Source: Loktanella sp. SALINAS62
Lineage (GTDB): Bacteria > Pseudomonadota > Alphaproteobacteria > Rhodobacterales > Rhodobacteraceae
Length of the DNA: 64,000 nt
Assembly: GCF_018263905.1 (NCBI RefSeq)
Contig: NZ_JAAFZU010000034.1
Location: forward strand, 142,931-206,930
Direction of reading: 5' to 3'
The notes under the pieces are model-generated. The model did no database searches and was not told the DNA's origin. It saw nothing but the letters and a program-made list of their open reading frames with translations. The position numbers and the translations under genes are program-made. Within the stretch, counting starts at the first letter, position 1, and each line of letters opens with the position of its first letter. Shown here in pieces: positions 8,776-18,556 of the stretch.

Positions 8776-9144
8776 TCAGCCCGCTTTTCTGCGGGGGGCA
8801 TCCAGCAGGGCAATCACGTCGTCACCCTTGTCAGGCTGCGCTGTCTGCATCCGCAGTTCTGCCACTTCCTTGCGCAGGCGGGCCAGTTCCTTATCCTTGC
8901 TGCGGGCATCCACCCGTTCGGGATATTCGCGGATCCATTCCCAGACCAGTCCGACCAGCAAACCGATGCCCGCCGCCAGAAAGATCACGATGAACAGCGG
9001 CAGCGTCACGTTGGGCGAAATGTTCAGCAGGTCGGCAAAGGGCGTCGGCATTGCCTGCAATGTCGTCGCGTCCCGATTGGCAAGACCCACAAGGATCAGG
9101 ACAACCGCCACGATCGCCCAAAAGACGTATTTCAAGGTTTTCAT
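8776..9144 (-). CDS. LapA-domain membrane protein
   Basis: A 122-residue inner-membrane protein with two transmembrane segments (about 5-22 and 43-65), then WEWIREYPERVDARSKDKELARLRKEVAELR, a coiled-coil of the lipopolysaccharide assembly protein A domain type. In gammaproteobacteria LapA helps control LpxC turnover; the role here is inferred by homology. AAGGA lies 8 bases before the ATG at 9144. It sits in the conserved rpsA-ihfB-lapA-trpF-trpB order. Confidence 0.8.
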   Translation of the reverse strand: MKTLKYVFWAIVAVVLILVGLANRDATTLQAMPTPFADLLNISPNVTLPLFIVIFLAAGIGLLVGLVWEWIREYPERVDARSKDKELARLRKEVAELRMQTAQPDKGDDVIALLDAPRRKAG

Positions 9145-9177
9145 CGCGTCAGTCCTTATCAATGGCGCAGAACGGGA

Positions 9178-9459
9178 TCAGGACCCGTTCAGGCGGTCGC
9201 GCAGCAGTTTGCCTGTCTTGAAGAATGGCACATGCTTCTCTTCGACTTCAACCGATTCACCCGTCCTTGGGTTCCGCCCAATCCGACCGTCACGCTTTTT
9301 GACAGAAAACGCCCCAAAGCCGCGCAGTTCGACACGTTCGCCACGCACAAGAGCGTCAGTGATCTGATCGAATATCGTGCTGACGATCCGTTCAACGTCA
9401 CGCTGATACAAATGGGGATTATCATCGGCAATCTTCTGTATCAGCTCCGACCGGATCAT
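9178..9459 (-). CDS. ihfB: Integration host factor beta subunit
   Basis: A 93-residue DNA-bending protein; with IhfA it forms the heterodimer that shapes promoters, recombination sites and the nucleoid. The sequence from [19 protein letters not shown] through [19 protein letters not shown] to GRNPRTGE (with the intercalating Pro) and [15 protein letters not shown] is typical of IHF-beta. The ATG at 9459 has GGAGG 5 bases upstream; the open frame extends 27 codons further, but those residues do not fit the family. It is directly downstream of rpsA, the usual arrangement. Confidence 0.95.
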   Translation of the reverse strand: MIRSELIQKIADDNPHLYQRDVERIVSTIFDQITDALVRGERVELRGFGAFSVKKRDGRIGRNPRTGESVEVEEKHVPFFKTGKLLRDRLNGS

Positions 9460-9697
9460 CTCACCCTCCACATGCATGTCGTGTGTCCGGGGTCCAAAAG
9501 GTCCCGCCACCGTGTCCAAGTTTATTACCGATCTGCGCAAGTTTGAAAACGTCGTTCACAGATTCTGCCGCGAAAAACGTAATTGACGCAGCCACCGGCG
9601 CGGATTTTCATGAAATTGTTATAGTTTATGGAACAGTTGCGCATTCGCGCAGCGTTATGGGCAACCGCGTTCCCCGGGCCGATTCGCGCAAGCAGAT

Positions 9698-9736
9698 ATA
9701 AAAACGGCCCCGCCAGATCGCTCTGGCGGGGCCGTT
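9698..9736 (-). terminator. Rho-independent terminator after rpsA
   Basis: A 14-bp perfect stem (AACGGCCCCGCCAG and its complement) with a 6-base loop is followed on the minus strand by TTTTTATA. It separates rpsA from ihfB, which then needs its own promoter in the remaining 240 bases. Confidence 0.9.
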
Positions 9737-9760
9737 CCGTCATCATTCAATGAAGAAAGG

Positions 9761-11440
9761 TTACTCGTCGCCCTTCAGCGCCGCACCCAGAATGTCGCCC
9801 AGCGATGCGCCGGAATCAGAGGAGCCGTACTGTTCGACAGCTTCTTTTTCTTCCGCGATTTCGCGTGCCTTGATCGACAGGCCCAGCTTGCGGGTCTTTG
9901 AATCGATATTGGTCACACGCGCATCGACCTTGTCGCCCACGCCGAAACGTTCGGGGCGCTGTTCGGACCGGTCACGCGACAGATCGGAACGACGAATAAA
10001 GGATTTCATGCCTTCATAATCGACTTCGATGCCGCCGTCTTCGATCTTGGTCACTTCGACCGTGATGATCGAACCGCGCTTCACGCCACCAATGGCGTCG
10101 GCAAAGGGATCACCGTCCAGCGCCTTGATCGAAAGCGAGATACGCTCTTTTTCGACGTCGACTTCGGATACCTTGGCCTTGACCATGTCACCCTTGCGGA
10201 AATCGCCGATGACGTCTTCGCCACGGCCTTCCCATGTCAGGTCGGACAGGTGGACCATGCCGTCAATGTCGCCTTCGAGGCCAACAAACAGACCGAATTC
10301 GGTGATGTTCTTGACTTCGCCTTCGACTTCGGTGCCTTCGGGGTGCGTTTCAGCGAACACTTCCCATGGGTTGCGCTGTGTCTGCTTCAGACCCAGCGAC
10401 ACACGGCGTTTCGCGCTGTCGATTTCCAACACCATCACTTCGACTTCCTGAGAGGTCGAAACGATCTTGCCGGGGTGCACGTTCTTTTTGGTCCATGACA
10501 TTTCGGACACGTGAACCAGACCTTCGACGCCGGGTTCCAGTTCGACGAATGCACCGTAATCGGTAATGTTCGTCACGCGGCCGGAATGGGTGGAATCAAG
10601 CGTGTACTTGGCTTCGACGGCATCCCACGGATCGTCCTGCAGCTGTTTCATGCCCAGGCTGATACGGTGGGTTTCCTTGTTGATCTTGATGACCTGCACC
10701 TTGATCGTTTCACCGATCGTCAGGATTTCGGACGGGTGGTTCACACGGCGCCACGCCATGTCGGTCACGTGCAACAGACCATCGACACCGCCCAGATCAA
10801 CGAACGCACCGTATTCGGTGATGTTCTTGACGACGCCGTCAACTTCCTGGCCTTCGTGCAGGTTGCCGATGACTTCGGCGCGCTGTTCGGCACGGGATTC
10901 TTCAAGGATGGCACGACGCGACACAACGATGTTGCCACGGCGACGGTCCATTTTCAGGATCTGGAACGGCTGTTTCAGACCCATCAGCGGGCCAGCATCG
11001 CGCACGGGGCGGACATCAACCTGAGAGCCGGGCAGGAACGCGACAGCGCCGCCCAGATCGACGGTGAAACCACCTTTTACGCGGCCAAAGATCGCGCCAT
11101 CGACGCGCAGTTCATCGGCATAGGCCTTTTCCAGACGGTCCCAAGCTTCTTCGCGGCGGGCCATTTCACGCGAAATGACGGCTTCGCCACGTGCGTTTTC
11201 GACCTGACGCAGAAACACTTCAACCTCGTCACCGACGGACAGGTTGGGCTCTTCGCCGGGTTCTGCAAATTCCTTAAGATCGATGCGGCCTTCCATCTTG
11301 TAGCCGACGTCGATGATGGCTTGTCCCGCTTCGATCGCGATGACCTTGCCCTTGACGACCGAACCCTCGGAGGGGGTGTCGATCTCGAAGCTCTCGTTCA
11401 ACAGGGCTTCGAATTCTTCCATGCTTGTGTTGCTTGCCAT
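9761..11440 (-). CDS. rpsA: 30S ribosomal protein S1
   Basis: The 559-residue protein brings mRNA to the 30S subunit. Six S1 (OB-fold) repeats can be counted, starting near residues 22, 105, 190, 275, 362 and 450. The middle ones carry the repeated EYGAFVDLGGVDGLLHVTDM-type motif. The length is usual for the family. The ATG at 11440 is preceded by AGGAAAAAAG. It is flanked by cmk/aroA upstream (with an unrelated nitroreductase between) and ihfB downstream. Confidence 0.97.
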   Translation of the reverse strand: MASNTSMEEFEALLNESFEIDTPSEGSVVKGKVIAIEAGQAIIDVGYKMEGRIDLKEFAEPGEEPNLSVGDEVEVFLRQVENARGEAVISREMARREEAWDRLEKAYADELRVDGAIFGRVKGGFTVDLGGAVAFLPGSQVDVRPVRDAGPLMGLKQPFQILKMDRRRGNIVVSRRAILEESRAEQRAEVIGNLHEGQEVDGVVKNITEYGAFVDLGGVDGLLHVTDMAWRRVNHPSEILTIGETIKVQVIKINKETHRISLGMKQLQDDPWDAVEAKYTLDSTHSGRVTNITDYGAFVELEPGVEGLVHVSEMSWTKKNVHPGKIVSTSQEVEVMVLEIDSAKRRVSLGLKQTQRNPWEVFAETHPEGTEVEGEVKNITEFGLFVGLEGDIDGMVHLSDLTWEGRGEDVIGDFRKGDMVKAKVSEVDVEKERISLSIKALDGDPFADAIGGVKRGSIITVEVTKIEDGGIEVDYEGMKSFIRRSDLSRDRSEQRPERFGVGDKVDARVTNIDSKTRKLGLSIKAREIAEEKEAVEQYGSSDSGASLGDILGAALKGDE

Positions 11441-11604
11441 GTGGCGCTTTTTTCCTAATCTGACGTTTTATACGGGCCGAACGGTTGTCTCCGCCGGTCT
11501 TTGGATTGCAATTGGCCGCATCATCGATACGGGACATAAAACAACAGGGCCGGTACAATACCGACCCTGCTCGAGTCTCATGCCCGCACCTGTCTCGATG
11601 CTTC

Positions 11605-11630
11605 GGCCTGCGTTGCATACTACGCAGGCC
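11605..11630 (-). other. Hairpin between nitroreductase gene and rpsA
   Basis: A perfect 9-bp inverted repeat (GGCCTGCGT / ACGCAGGCC) with an 8-base loop lies in the 213-base gap. No T-run follows on the minus strand. It may end the nitroreductase transcript or be part of the rpsA leader. Confidence 0.4.
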
Positions 11631-11653
11631 GCCATATCGCAAGCCCCGCCGGG

Positions 11654-12307
11654 TCAGTCGATCCGGGTGAACAGGCGATCTTCGGCGCGGCGCACCTTGG
11701 CGGCATCCACCAGCCAGTCGCCTTCGGCGGCACGGTAGCCCAGAACCAGCATCACCGACGACCGCAGCCCGCGGTCCCGCAGACCCAGAATTTCGTCAAA
11801 GGCATCGGGATCAAAGCCTTCCATCGGGGTGCTGTCAACGCGGTGTGCGGCGGCGGCGACCATCGCCACGCCCAGCGCAATATAGGCCTGTTTGGCGGCA
11901 TGCTGGACATTGATGTCGGCATCGCGGCCCACCAGATTGCCCTTCAGTCCTTCGTAGTACTGACGCAACTGGTCGGTGACACCGCCGCGCGCAGCACCGG
12001 TTTCGTCGCGGACCATGTCGATGCGGTCGTTGGTGTAGTCATCCCAGACGGCGAACACCAGAACGTGACTGCCGTCGACAAGCTGCTTCTGGCCAAAGGA
12101 TGCGTCTGACAGCTTGGCGCGGATATCCTTGTTGGTGATCACCAGCACTTCGAACGGCTGGGTGCCGCTGGATGTGGGTGCCAGGCGCAGCGCTTCCAGA
12201 ATGGCGTCGACCTTGTCGTCGGGCACGGTTTTCGACGGGTCCATCTTTTTGGTGGCGTAACGCCACTGAAGGTCATCCATCAGCATGATCGGGTCATTTC
12301 CTGTCAT
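11654..12307 (-). CDS. NfsB-type nitroreductase family flavoprotein
   Basis: A 217-residue FMN-dependent NAD(P)H oxidoreductase of the nitroreductase superfamily. WRYATKKMDPSK near the start, LRLAPTSSGTQPFEVLVI (FMN-binding Arg and Ser), and the C-terminal ALGVAMVAAAAHRVDSTPMEGFDPDAFDEILGL are the family blocks. The natural substrate is unknown; quinone or nitroaromatic reduction is typical of the family. The ATG at 12307 was chosen over a TTG at 12319. It stands between cmk and rpsA, a place where many relatives have no gene. Confidence 0.85.
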   Translation of the reverse strand: MTGNDPIMLMDDLQWRYATKKMDPSKTVPDDKVDAILEALRLAPTSSGTQPFEVLVITNKDIRAKLSDASFGQKQLVDGSHVLVFAVWDDYTNDRIDMVRDETGAARGGVTDQLRQYYEGLKGNLVGRDADINVQHAAKQAYIALGVAMVAAAAHRVDSTPMEGFDPDAFDEILGLRDRGLRSSVMLVLGYRAAEGDWLVDAAKVRRAEDRLFTRID

Positions 12308-12405
12308 TTCCACGCCCAATTGCGGGCTGTGTTCTGTGTTTGAAATAGGGGACCCCGGATCAGAAAGTAGCGATTTTGTCGCACATGGGATGTGCGGCGA
12401 TGCAG

Positions 12406-13023
12406 TCAGTCGCGCGCGGGCAAGGCACGGGTGACGATGGCAATGGCCTGCGCCAGTACGGCGTCAGCCGACAGGTCCGACGTGTCAAGGATCACGGCAT
12501 CAGCGGCAGGTCGGAGGGGGGCTGTCGCGCGATTTGCGTCGCGGGCGTCGCGGGCCTGTACGTCCGCCAGAATGGCAGCACGGTCAGCAGGCTGGCCGCT
12601 GTCGCGCAGTTCCAGATACCGCCGTTCCGCGCGGGTTTCGGCGCGGGCAGTCACGAACAGCTTGACCGGGGCGTCGGGGCAGATGACCGTGCCGATGTCA
12701 CGCCCGTCCAGCACCGCGCCCCCGTCACGGCGGGCAAAACCGCGCTGAAAATCGACCAGCGCCTGCCGCACATCGGGGATCACGGCGACGCGGCTGGCGG
12801 CATCGGCCACAGCCTGCGTGCGCAAGGCGGGATTTTCCAGATCGGCAGGGTCAAGCCCGCGCGCCACGTCGATCGGTGCGCCCCCGGCCAAGACACCTGC
12901 GCCGACCGCACGATACAACAACCCCGTGTCCAGATAGGCAAAGCCGAAATGCGCGGCCAGCGCGCGCGACAGCGTGCCCTTGCCCGCCGCAGCAGGACCG
13001 TCGACAGCGACCGTCAGCTTCAT
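12406..13023 (-). CDS. cmk: Cytidylate kinase
   Basis: A 205-residue enzyme phosphorylating CMP and dCMP with ATP. The P-loop is [14 protein letters not shown] (about 6-19), followed by [17 protein letters not shown], the nucleotide-binding [14 protein letters not shown] segment, and the lid with RR and RDARDANR. The ATG overlaps the aroA stop by 4 bases (ATGA), so translation is coupled. The order aroA-cmk-rpsA is widely conserved. Confidence 0.93.
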   Translation of the reverse strand: MKLTVAVDGPAAAGKGTLSRALAAHFGFAYLDTGLLYRAVGAGVLAGGAPIDVARGLDPADLENPALRTQAVADAASRVAVIPDVRQALVDFQRGFARRDGGAVLDGRDIGTVICPDAPVKLFVTARAETRAERRYLELRDSGQPADRAAILADVQARDARDANRATAPLRPAADAVILDTSDLSADAVLAQAIAIVTRALPARD

Positions 13024-14372
13024 GCGCCCGACCGGGAAAGTTGCGCGCCCAGATCGGCCATCAACGGCTCGAAGATCGGAAAGGATGTCGTGATCGGGCG
13101 ACCGTCGTCGACGCTGACCGGCTGCTGCGCCGCCATGCCCAGCACCATGAACGCCATGGCGATCCGGTGGTCCAGCCGGCTGGCGACGGTCGCACCACCG
13201 GGCACGCCACCGGCCCCCAGACCATGCACGCGCCACCAGTCAGGCCCGTCATCCACGATGACACCGCAGGCGCGCAGGCCCTGAGCCATCGCGTCGATCC
13301 GGTCGCTTTCCTTGACGCGCAGTTCTTTGACGCCCTGCATGTCGGTGACGCCGCGGGCGCAGGCCGCAACGACCGACAACACGGGATATTCGTCGATCAT
13401 ACTTGCCGCACGATCCGGCGGCACGCTGATACCCTGCATGTCGGGGCTGTAGCGGGCGCGCAGGTCGGCCACGGGTTCGCCGCCTTCGATCCGTTCGTTT
13501 TCATAGGTCAGATCGGCGCCCATGTCGCGCAGGGTGGTGAACAGCCCCGCACGGGTCGGGTTCAGGCCGATCCCCGGCACCAGCACGTCGGACCCCGGCA
13601 CGATCAGCGCTGCACAGACCGGAAACGCGGCAGAGCTGGGATCACGCGGCACGGCGATCTGCTGGGCTTGCAGTTCCGGCTGGCCCTGCAGCGTGATGAT
13701 ACGGCCTTCGTCGGTATCCTCGACCGTGATTTCAGCGCCGAAACCGGACAGCATCCGTTCGGTATGGTCGCGGGTCGGTTCGTGTTCGATCACAATGGTT
13801 TCGCCGGGCGCATTCAGCCCCGCCAGCAGCACCGCGGATTTCACCTGCGCGGACGGCACCGGCACGGTGTAGCGCACCGGCAGCGGATCGTGTGCGCCCG
13901 CGATGGTCATGGGCAGACGGCCACCCTCGCGGCCGACGGCGTGCGCGCCGAACAGGGCCAGCGGGTCGGTTACGCGGCCCATCGGGCGCCCGTTCAGCGA
14001 TGCGTCGCCGGTAAAGGTCGCGGTGATCGGGCTGGTGGCCATCGCCCCCATGATCAGCCGCACACCAGTGCCGGAATTGCCGCAGTCGATCACGCCATCG
14101 GGTTCGGCAAAGCCACCAACGCCGACGCCCTGCACCGACCACGCCCCACCGCCGTGATCCGTGACGGTCGCGCCAAAGGCCCGCATCGCCCGCGCGGTGT
14201 CCAGTACATCGTCGCCTTCCAGCAGGCCGGTGATGCGCGTTTCGCCAATCGACAGCGCGCCCAAAATCAGCGCGCGATGCGAAATTGACTTGTCACCCGG
14301 CACAGGGGCCGTGCCGGTCAGCGGCCCGCAGGGCGAGGACGTCATGGGAATGGGGGTGCCGTGGCCGGACAT
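13020..14372 (-). CDS. aroA: 3-phosphoshikimate 1-carboxyvinyltransferase (EPSP synthase), class II type
   Basis: The 450-residue shikimate-pathway enzyme joins PEP and shikimate 3-phosphate. It shows [75 protein letters not shown], and the C-terminal RVKESDRI and [13 protein letters not shown]. The overall pattern follows the Agrobacterium CP4-like class II enzymes. In the PEP-site loop ([10 protein letters not shown]) the residue equivalent to CP4 Ala100 is Gly. AAGGA lies 8 bases before the ATG at 14372. Confidence 0.95.
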   Translation of the reverse strand: MSGHGTPIPMTSSPCGPLTGTAPVPGDKSISHRALILGALSIGETRITGLLEGDDVLDTARAMRAFGATVTDHGGGAWSVQGVGVGGFAEPDGVIDCGNSGTGVRLIMGAMATSPITATFTGDASLNGRPMGRVTDPLALFGAHAVGREGGRLPMTIAGAHDPLPVRYTVPVPSAQVKSAVLLAGLNAPGETIVIEHEPTRDHTERMLSGFGAEITVEDTDEGRIITLQGQPELQAQQIAVPRDPSSAAFPVCAALIVPGSDVLVPGIGLNPTRAGLFTTLRDMGADLTYENERIEGGEPVADLRARYSPDMQGISVPPDRAASMIDEYPVLSVVAACARGVTDMQGVKELRVKESDRIDAMAQGLRACGVIVDDGPDWWRVHGLGAGGVPGGATVASRLDHRIAMAFMVLGMAAQQPVSVDDGRPITTSFPIFEPLMADLGAQLSRSGA

Positions 14373-14407
14373 ATCGGGCTTCCTTTGCTGCGCGTCCGAT
14401 CCCTACC

Positions 14408-14442
14408 CCACCTGCCCGTGAGGGAAAAGACCGGACAGGTGG
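14408..14442 (-). terminator. Hairpin between trmB and aroA
   Basis: An inverted repeat of 11 bases with one mismatch (CCACCTGCCCG / CGGACAGGTGG) and a 13-base loop begins about ten bases after the trmB stop. It has no T-run after it on the minus strand, so its efficiency as a terminator is uncertain. Confidence 0.45.
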
Positions 14443-14452
14443 TCAGGGCGCG

Positions 14453-15184
14453 TCAGCCTGTGGTGGTTTCGCCGTCACGCAGGAATGTCAGGTAGTGCGG
14501 CGTGCGGTCTTCGCGGATCGCCTTTTGTTCGTAGCGGGTGCTGATCCAGTCGTCCCAAGGGTCCCGCCAGTCGGCGGGGCGTTCGGCGGTCCATGTGAAC
14601 CCCGCCTGCGGCACCTGTTCCAGCGTCTGGCGTACGTAATCGGGAATGTCGGTCGCCACGCGGAATTCGGCACCCGGTTTCATGCAGCGCGCCAGCGGTT
14701 GCAGATGTTCCTGCGTGACGAAGCGCCTGCGATGGTGGCGCGCCTTGGGCCAGGGGTCAGGGTAGTTCAGGAATGCCTTGTCCAGACAGGCATCGGGCAA
14801 GACGTCGAACAGATCGCGCACATCGCCGGGATGGACGCGCAGGTTGTCGACATCGGCCTGCCGGACCTTGCCCAGCAGCATCGCCACGCCATTGATGAAA
14901 GGTTCGCAGCCGATGATGCCGACATCGCGGTTGGCCTGCGCCATGCCGATCAAATGTTCGCCACCGCCAAATCCGATTTCCAGCCACAGCGGTTTGCCGT
15001 CAAAGATCGCGTCGGGGTCAAGCGGGGTGCGGTCGGGGTTCACATCCCAACCGACCGGACCGGGCGACAGATTATCCAGATCGTTGTCCAGATAATCCTT
15101 TTGGCTCGCACGGATCGTCTTGCCCTTGAAACGGCCATAAAAATTGCGCCACGGGGCGCCAGAGGGGTGTCGGTCCTGTGTCAT
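14453..15184 (-). CDS. trmB: tRNA (guanine-N7-)-methyltransferase
   Basis: A 243-residue SAM-dependent enzyme forming m7G46 in tRNA. The SAM site is LWLEIGFGGGEHLIGMA (about 66-82), followed by GIIGCEPFINGV, the FLNYPDPWPKARHHRRRFV motif that is diagnostic for TrmB, and the C-terminal TRYEQKAIREDRTPHYL. The ATG at 15184 has AAGGA 5 bases upstream. In many relatives trmB follows metK closely; here the proline genes and a hydrolase separate them. Confidence 0.95.
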   Translation of the reverse strand: MTQDRHPSGAPWRNFYGRFKGKTIRASQKDYLDNDLDNLSPGPVGWDVNPDRTPLDPDAIFDGKPLWLEIGFGGGEHLIGMAQANRDVGIIGCEPFINGVAMLLGKVRQADVDNLRVHPGDVRDLFDVLPDACLDKAFLNYPDPWPKARHHRRRFVTQEHLQPLARCMKPGAEFRVATDIPDYVRQTLEQVPQAGFTWTAERPADWRDPWDDWISTRYEQKAIREDRTPHYLTFLRDGETTTG

Positions 15185-15221
15185 GGCGGTCCTTTAGACC
15201 AATGACACCCCTCGCTGCAAG

Positions 15222-15971
15222 TTACAGGCTGTCGGACAGAAAGGTCTGCAACCCGTCCCATGATCCCTGATCGGCAGTCAGGTCGTAATCGTCAGACCCG
15301 AACACGGTAAAGCTGTGGCGCGCACCGCCGAAAACCTCTGCCCCGTGGGTGACGCCAGCCGCGTTCAGATCGGTCAGTAGGCTGGCCAGCGCGTCCATGC
15401 CGGACACCGGATCGGCAGAGCCGTGGAACAGCATGACCGGGGCCTGCACGCCTGAATAGTCCTGCCCCTCTGGCAGGTCGAGCCCGCCGTGGAAGCTGAC
15501 GAAACCGTCGATATCAGCGCCTGCGCGCGCCGCTTCCAGAACGGCGGCCCCGCCGAAACAATAGCCGATCATCACGATGTTATCCGTCGCACCGGTGATG
15601 TTCGCGGCTTCTGCGATGGCCCCCATCAGACGCGCGCGAAAGGTGTCGCGGTCGCCGTACATCTCGCCCGACAGCGCCTGATACTCTTCCATGCCCTGCG
15701 GGTCGGTATCGGCGCCGTAAACGTCGATGGCAAATGCGGTATATCCCTGTGCCGCCAGCATGTCGGCGCGGCGTTCTTCGTAATCGGTCATGCCGTCCCA
15801 GTCGTGGACGATCAGCACTGTGCCGCGCGGCGTTTCCAGATCGGTGTTGGTGGCGACGTAGCCTTCGAACGTGACGCCGTCGATGTCGTAGCTGTGGTAT
15901 TCACCGATCAGCTCTGCCTGTACGGCACCCGCGATCAGGCTGGCGGCGGCGGTCATGGCGATGGTTTTCAT
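15222..15971 (-). CDS. Secreted dienelactone hydrolase family protein
   Basis: A 249-residue alpha/beta hydrolase with a signal peptide (MKTIAMTAAASLIAGAVQA), so it acts in the periplasm. The catalytic Cys is in MIGYCFGGAAVLEAAR, the Asp in LFHGSADPVSG and the His in GGARHSFTVFG, the Cys-Asp-His triad of dienelactone hydrolases. The natural substrate is unknown; export separates it from chlorocatechol-pathway enzymes. GGGAG precedes the ATG. It is one of the genes lying between metK and trmB. Confidence 0.85.
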   Translation of the reverse strand: MKTIAMTAAASLIAGAVQAELIGEYHSYDIDGVTFEGYVATNTDLETPRGTVLIVHDWDGMTDYEERRADMLAAQGYTAFAIDVYGADTDPQGMEEYQALSGEMYGDRDTFRARLMGAIAEAANITGATDNIVMIGYCFGGAAVLEAARAGADIDGFVSFHGGLDLPEGQDYSGVQAPVMLFHGSADPVSGMDALASLLTDLNAAGVTHGAEVFGGARHSFTVFGSDDYDLTADQGSWDGLQTFLSDSL

Positions 15972-16190
15972 GTGTCTCTCCCTGAGGTGACTGATGGCGT
16001 GGATGTAGTGCTACGCAGGGTAAAGTCGCGGGCGGGATGCAGGATATGTGCGGCGGCAGGATGCCGCAGCATAACATACGCACCTGCAATGCCCGGTGTT
16101 TGGACCTTTGCCCCCTGCGTTGATCAAAGGAATTTCGGCTTGCAGCTTTTAAGCAGCCGTCGCGTTTTCAACTTTGCGCGCCATCCTAAC

Positions 16191-17465
16191 CTACGGCCGT
16201 TGCTGACCGGTTCCAAAGACGAGATATTTGAAACTGGTCAATTGCTCTGCCCCGACTGGTCCGCGTGCGTGCATTTTACCTGTCGCGATCCCAATTTCGG
16301 CACCCATACCAAACTCGCCCCCGTCCGCGAACTGGGTTGACGCGTTGTGCATGACGACGGCTGAATCAATGGCCGTCATAAAGCGTTTTGCAGCCTCCAT
16401 ATCTTCGGAGATGATCGCGTCCGTGTGGCCTGACGAATGGTCCTGCACGAATGCAATGGCCTCGTTCAGGTCACCTACAATTTTGACAGAGATGATATTG
16501 CTTAGATATTCTGTGTCCCAATCTTCGTCGGTTGCGGCAACGATGCCCGGCAGAATACCTTGCGCTTCGGCGTCACCACGAAGTTCGCAATCCCCAAGGG
16601 CCTGCGCCAAGCGCGGCAACACACCAGCCGCGATGTCGCGGTCGATGACAACGCACTCTGTCGCGCCACAGATGCCGGTCCGGCGCATTTTGGCGTTCTG
16701 AACGATGCCAACGGCTTTTTCGATATCTGCGCTGGAATGGATGTAACTGTGGTTATTGCCATCCAGATGCAGCAGCGTCGGCACCCGTGCCTCTTTTTGC
16801 ACGAGCGAAACCAATCCGCGTCCGCCACGCGGAATGACCAGATCAACCGTGTCTGTGCTGTGCAAAAGCAGCTTGACGGCCTCGCGGTCACGGGTATCGA
16901 CCAGTTGAACGGCATCTTCGGGCAGACCTGCCGCCTTTAGGCCCGCTGCCAGACACGCGACGATAACGCGCGAGGAATGCAGGCTTTCGGAACCGCCGCG
17001 CAGGATGACGGCATTGCCGGATTTCACACAAAGCGCACCCGCATCGGAGCCCACGTTGGGGCGGGATTCGTAGATCATCGCGATGACACCGATCGGCACA
17101 CTGACGCGGTCGATCTTCAGGCCATTGGGTCGATCAAAACTTGCAAGGGTCCGGCCCAACGGATCGGATTGTTCCGCGATGGCGGTGACGGCGTCCGCCA
17201 TGGCGGCCACGCGGTCTTTGGTCAGGGTCAAGCGGTCGATAAACGCCGCGTCCTTACCGCTGATGCTGTCCAGATCGGCCGCGTTTGCAGTCAGAATTTC
17301 GCTCGTCCGCGCGCGCAGTTCCTTTGCCGCTTCGTGCAATGCCTGATTGCGCTGTTCTGCTGTCGCCAAAGCAAGCTTTTGCGCCGCGGTTTTTGCGCGC
17401 TGGCCAAGCTGTGCAACGATTTCTGTGACGTCCATCGGCTTTGTTTCGATGCTCATATCGTTCAT
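16191..17465 (-). CDS. proA: Gamma-glutamyl phosphate reductase
   Basis: A 424-residue NADPH-dependent enzyme reducing gamma-glutamyl phosphate to the semialdehyde in proline synthesis. The aldehyde-dehydrogenase-type nucleotide site includes [16 protein letters not shown]; the catalytic Cys lies in [40 protein letters not shown] is the family C-terminal block. AGGAGA is 6 bases before the ATG. It follows proC by 37 bases, so proC-proA form an operon divergent from proB. Confidence 0.95.
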   Translation of the reverse strand: MNDMSIETKPMDVTEIVAQLGQRAKTAAQKLALATAEQRNQALHEAAKELRARTSEILTANAADLDSISGKDAAFIDRLTLTKDRVAAMADAVTAIAEQSDPLGRTLASFDRPNGLKIDRVSVPIGVIAMIYESRPNVGSDAGALCVKSGNAVILRGGSESLHSSRVIVACLAAGLKAAGLPEDAVQLVDTRDREAVKLLLHSTDTVDLVIPRGGRGLVSLVQKEARVPTLLHLDGNNHSYIHSSADIEKAVGIVQNAKMRRTGICGATECVVIDRDIAAGVLPRLAQALGDCELRGDAEAQGILPGIVAATDEDWDTEYLSNIISVKIVGDLNEAIAFVQDHSSGHTDAIISEDMEAAKRFMTAIDSAVVMHNASTQFADGGEFGMGAEIGIATGKMHARGPVGAEQLTSFKYLVFGTGQQRP

Positions 17466-17502
17466 ATCATGTCTCCTGTAGGCTGCGCGTGTCGCGCGGT
17501 AT

Positions 17503-18282
17503 TTATTTCAACGCGGCGGCGCGTCGATATGCGGCCTGCACCGTATCATCCAAAAGCGCGTCCAGTTGCCCGCCACGTCGCAACGCGTCCAATCCGGCCT
17601 GTGTCGTGCCGTTCTTGCTGGTCACGGAGTTTCGCAAATCTGCCAGCGACGCATCCGACTGTCGGGCGGTCTCAATCGTGCCGGCGATGGTATCAAACAC
17701 CAGCGTGCGGGATGTCTGTTCATCAAACCCCAAGCGCATTGCGGCATCCACATAGCTGCGCATGATCTCGAACACATATCCCGGCCCGCTACCACTTACA
17801 GCGGTGAGCCGGTCGATTTCATCCTCGCTGGCGAGGGGGACACAGCTGCCTGTCTGAGAGATAAACGCGGTGACTTCATCGATCTGCTGTTTGGTGCAGA
17901 CCGGATTTGCATAAAGCCCCGACACCCCCATCCCGACCATGGCCGCCAAATTGGGCATGACGCGCATAATCGCGGCTTCGCCGACGATACCCGCCAATGT
18001 GGCCACACTGCAGCCTGCCGCGATCGACACAAAACAGCCGCCCGGTTTCAATGCGGCACTGTAATCGGGCAGCAGGTCAGCGATCATCTGCGGCTTGATG
18101 GCGATGACAATGACGTCAAATTCTGCCGTCGGCAGCGATGTCGCTTTTGTGACATGCGTCACGCCTTTTGGCAGGTCTATGGCTGCGGGATCGGCGACCG
18201 TAAACTGGTTGCCGTCGTGATTGACCCATTGACGCAACATCGCGCCACCCATCTTGCCACATCCGAGCAAAAGTATCTTCAA
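17503..18282 (-). CDS. proC: Pyrroline-5-carboxylate reductase
   Basis: A 259-residue enzyme making proline from P5C with NAD(P)H. The Rossmann start is [61 protein letters not shown] and [15 protein letters not shown] are diagnostic. I chose a TTG start at 18282 because AAGGAGA lies 6 bases upstream and the protein then begins exactly at the Rossmann strand; an in-frame ATG at 18411 would add a basic 43-residue extension atypical of the family. Confidence 0.92.
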   Translation of the reverse strand: MKILLLGCGKMGGAMLRQWVNHDGNQFTVADPAAIDLPKGVTHVTKATSLPTAEFDVIVIAIKPQMIADLLPDYSAALKPGGCFVSIAAGCSVATLAGIVGEAAIMRVMPNLAAMVGMGVSGLYANPVCTKQQIDEVTAFISQTGSCVPLASEDEIDRLTAVSGSGPGYVFEIMRSYVDAAMRLGFDEQTSRTLVFDTIAGTIETARQSDASLADLRNSVTSKNGTTQAGLDALRRGGQLDALLDDTVQAAYRRAAALK

Positions 18283-18391
18283 TTTCGGTCTCCTTGTCTT
18301 CGACCGTCCTGCACACATCGTGTGCCGCACCCTTTTGATGGGGCGCTGGATCAACCGGTAGATTTTTATCGGCGCCAAGCGGAGCAAATAG

Positions 18392-18428
18392 GCAAACAAA
18401 CTGCGCTGCATCGCAGCAACCTGTTTGC
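18392..18428. promoter_or_regulatory. Imperfect inverted repeat in the proC/proB divergent region
   Basis: Outer arms GCAAACA / TGTTTGC and inner arms CTGCG / CGCAG are arranged symmetrically around a 6-base centre, with short unpaired steps between them. The element is about 130 bases from proB and 110 from proC in a 274-base promoter region. It may be an operator or an RNA hairpin; neither is proven. Confidence 0.45.
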
Positions 18429-18556
18429 ATTCGCAGCGGGAGTGCGTGTTATACGACCCCCGAACACCTGAATGAGGGCTTGCTATACGGCTACGTCCAA
18501 GGACGCAAACGGATAGTATTTTCCTACTTAAAACAAACTGTTAACGGAGATGCTAT

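Noticed and set aside
12876..14288. 470-codon plus-strand frame and the 411-codon frame at 19808-21043
   Set aside because: Both are antisense to aroA/cmk or metK and have the amino-acid composition of reversed GC-rich genes.
18283..18411. 43-residue N-terminal extension of ProC from an upstream ATG
   Set aside because: The extension is basic and unlike ProC proteins, while a TTG with a strong AAGGAGA sits exactly at the Rossmann fold start.
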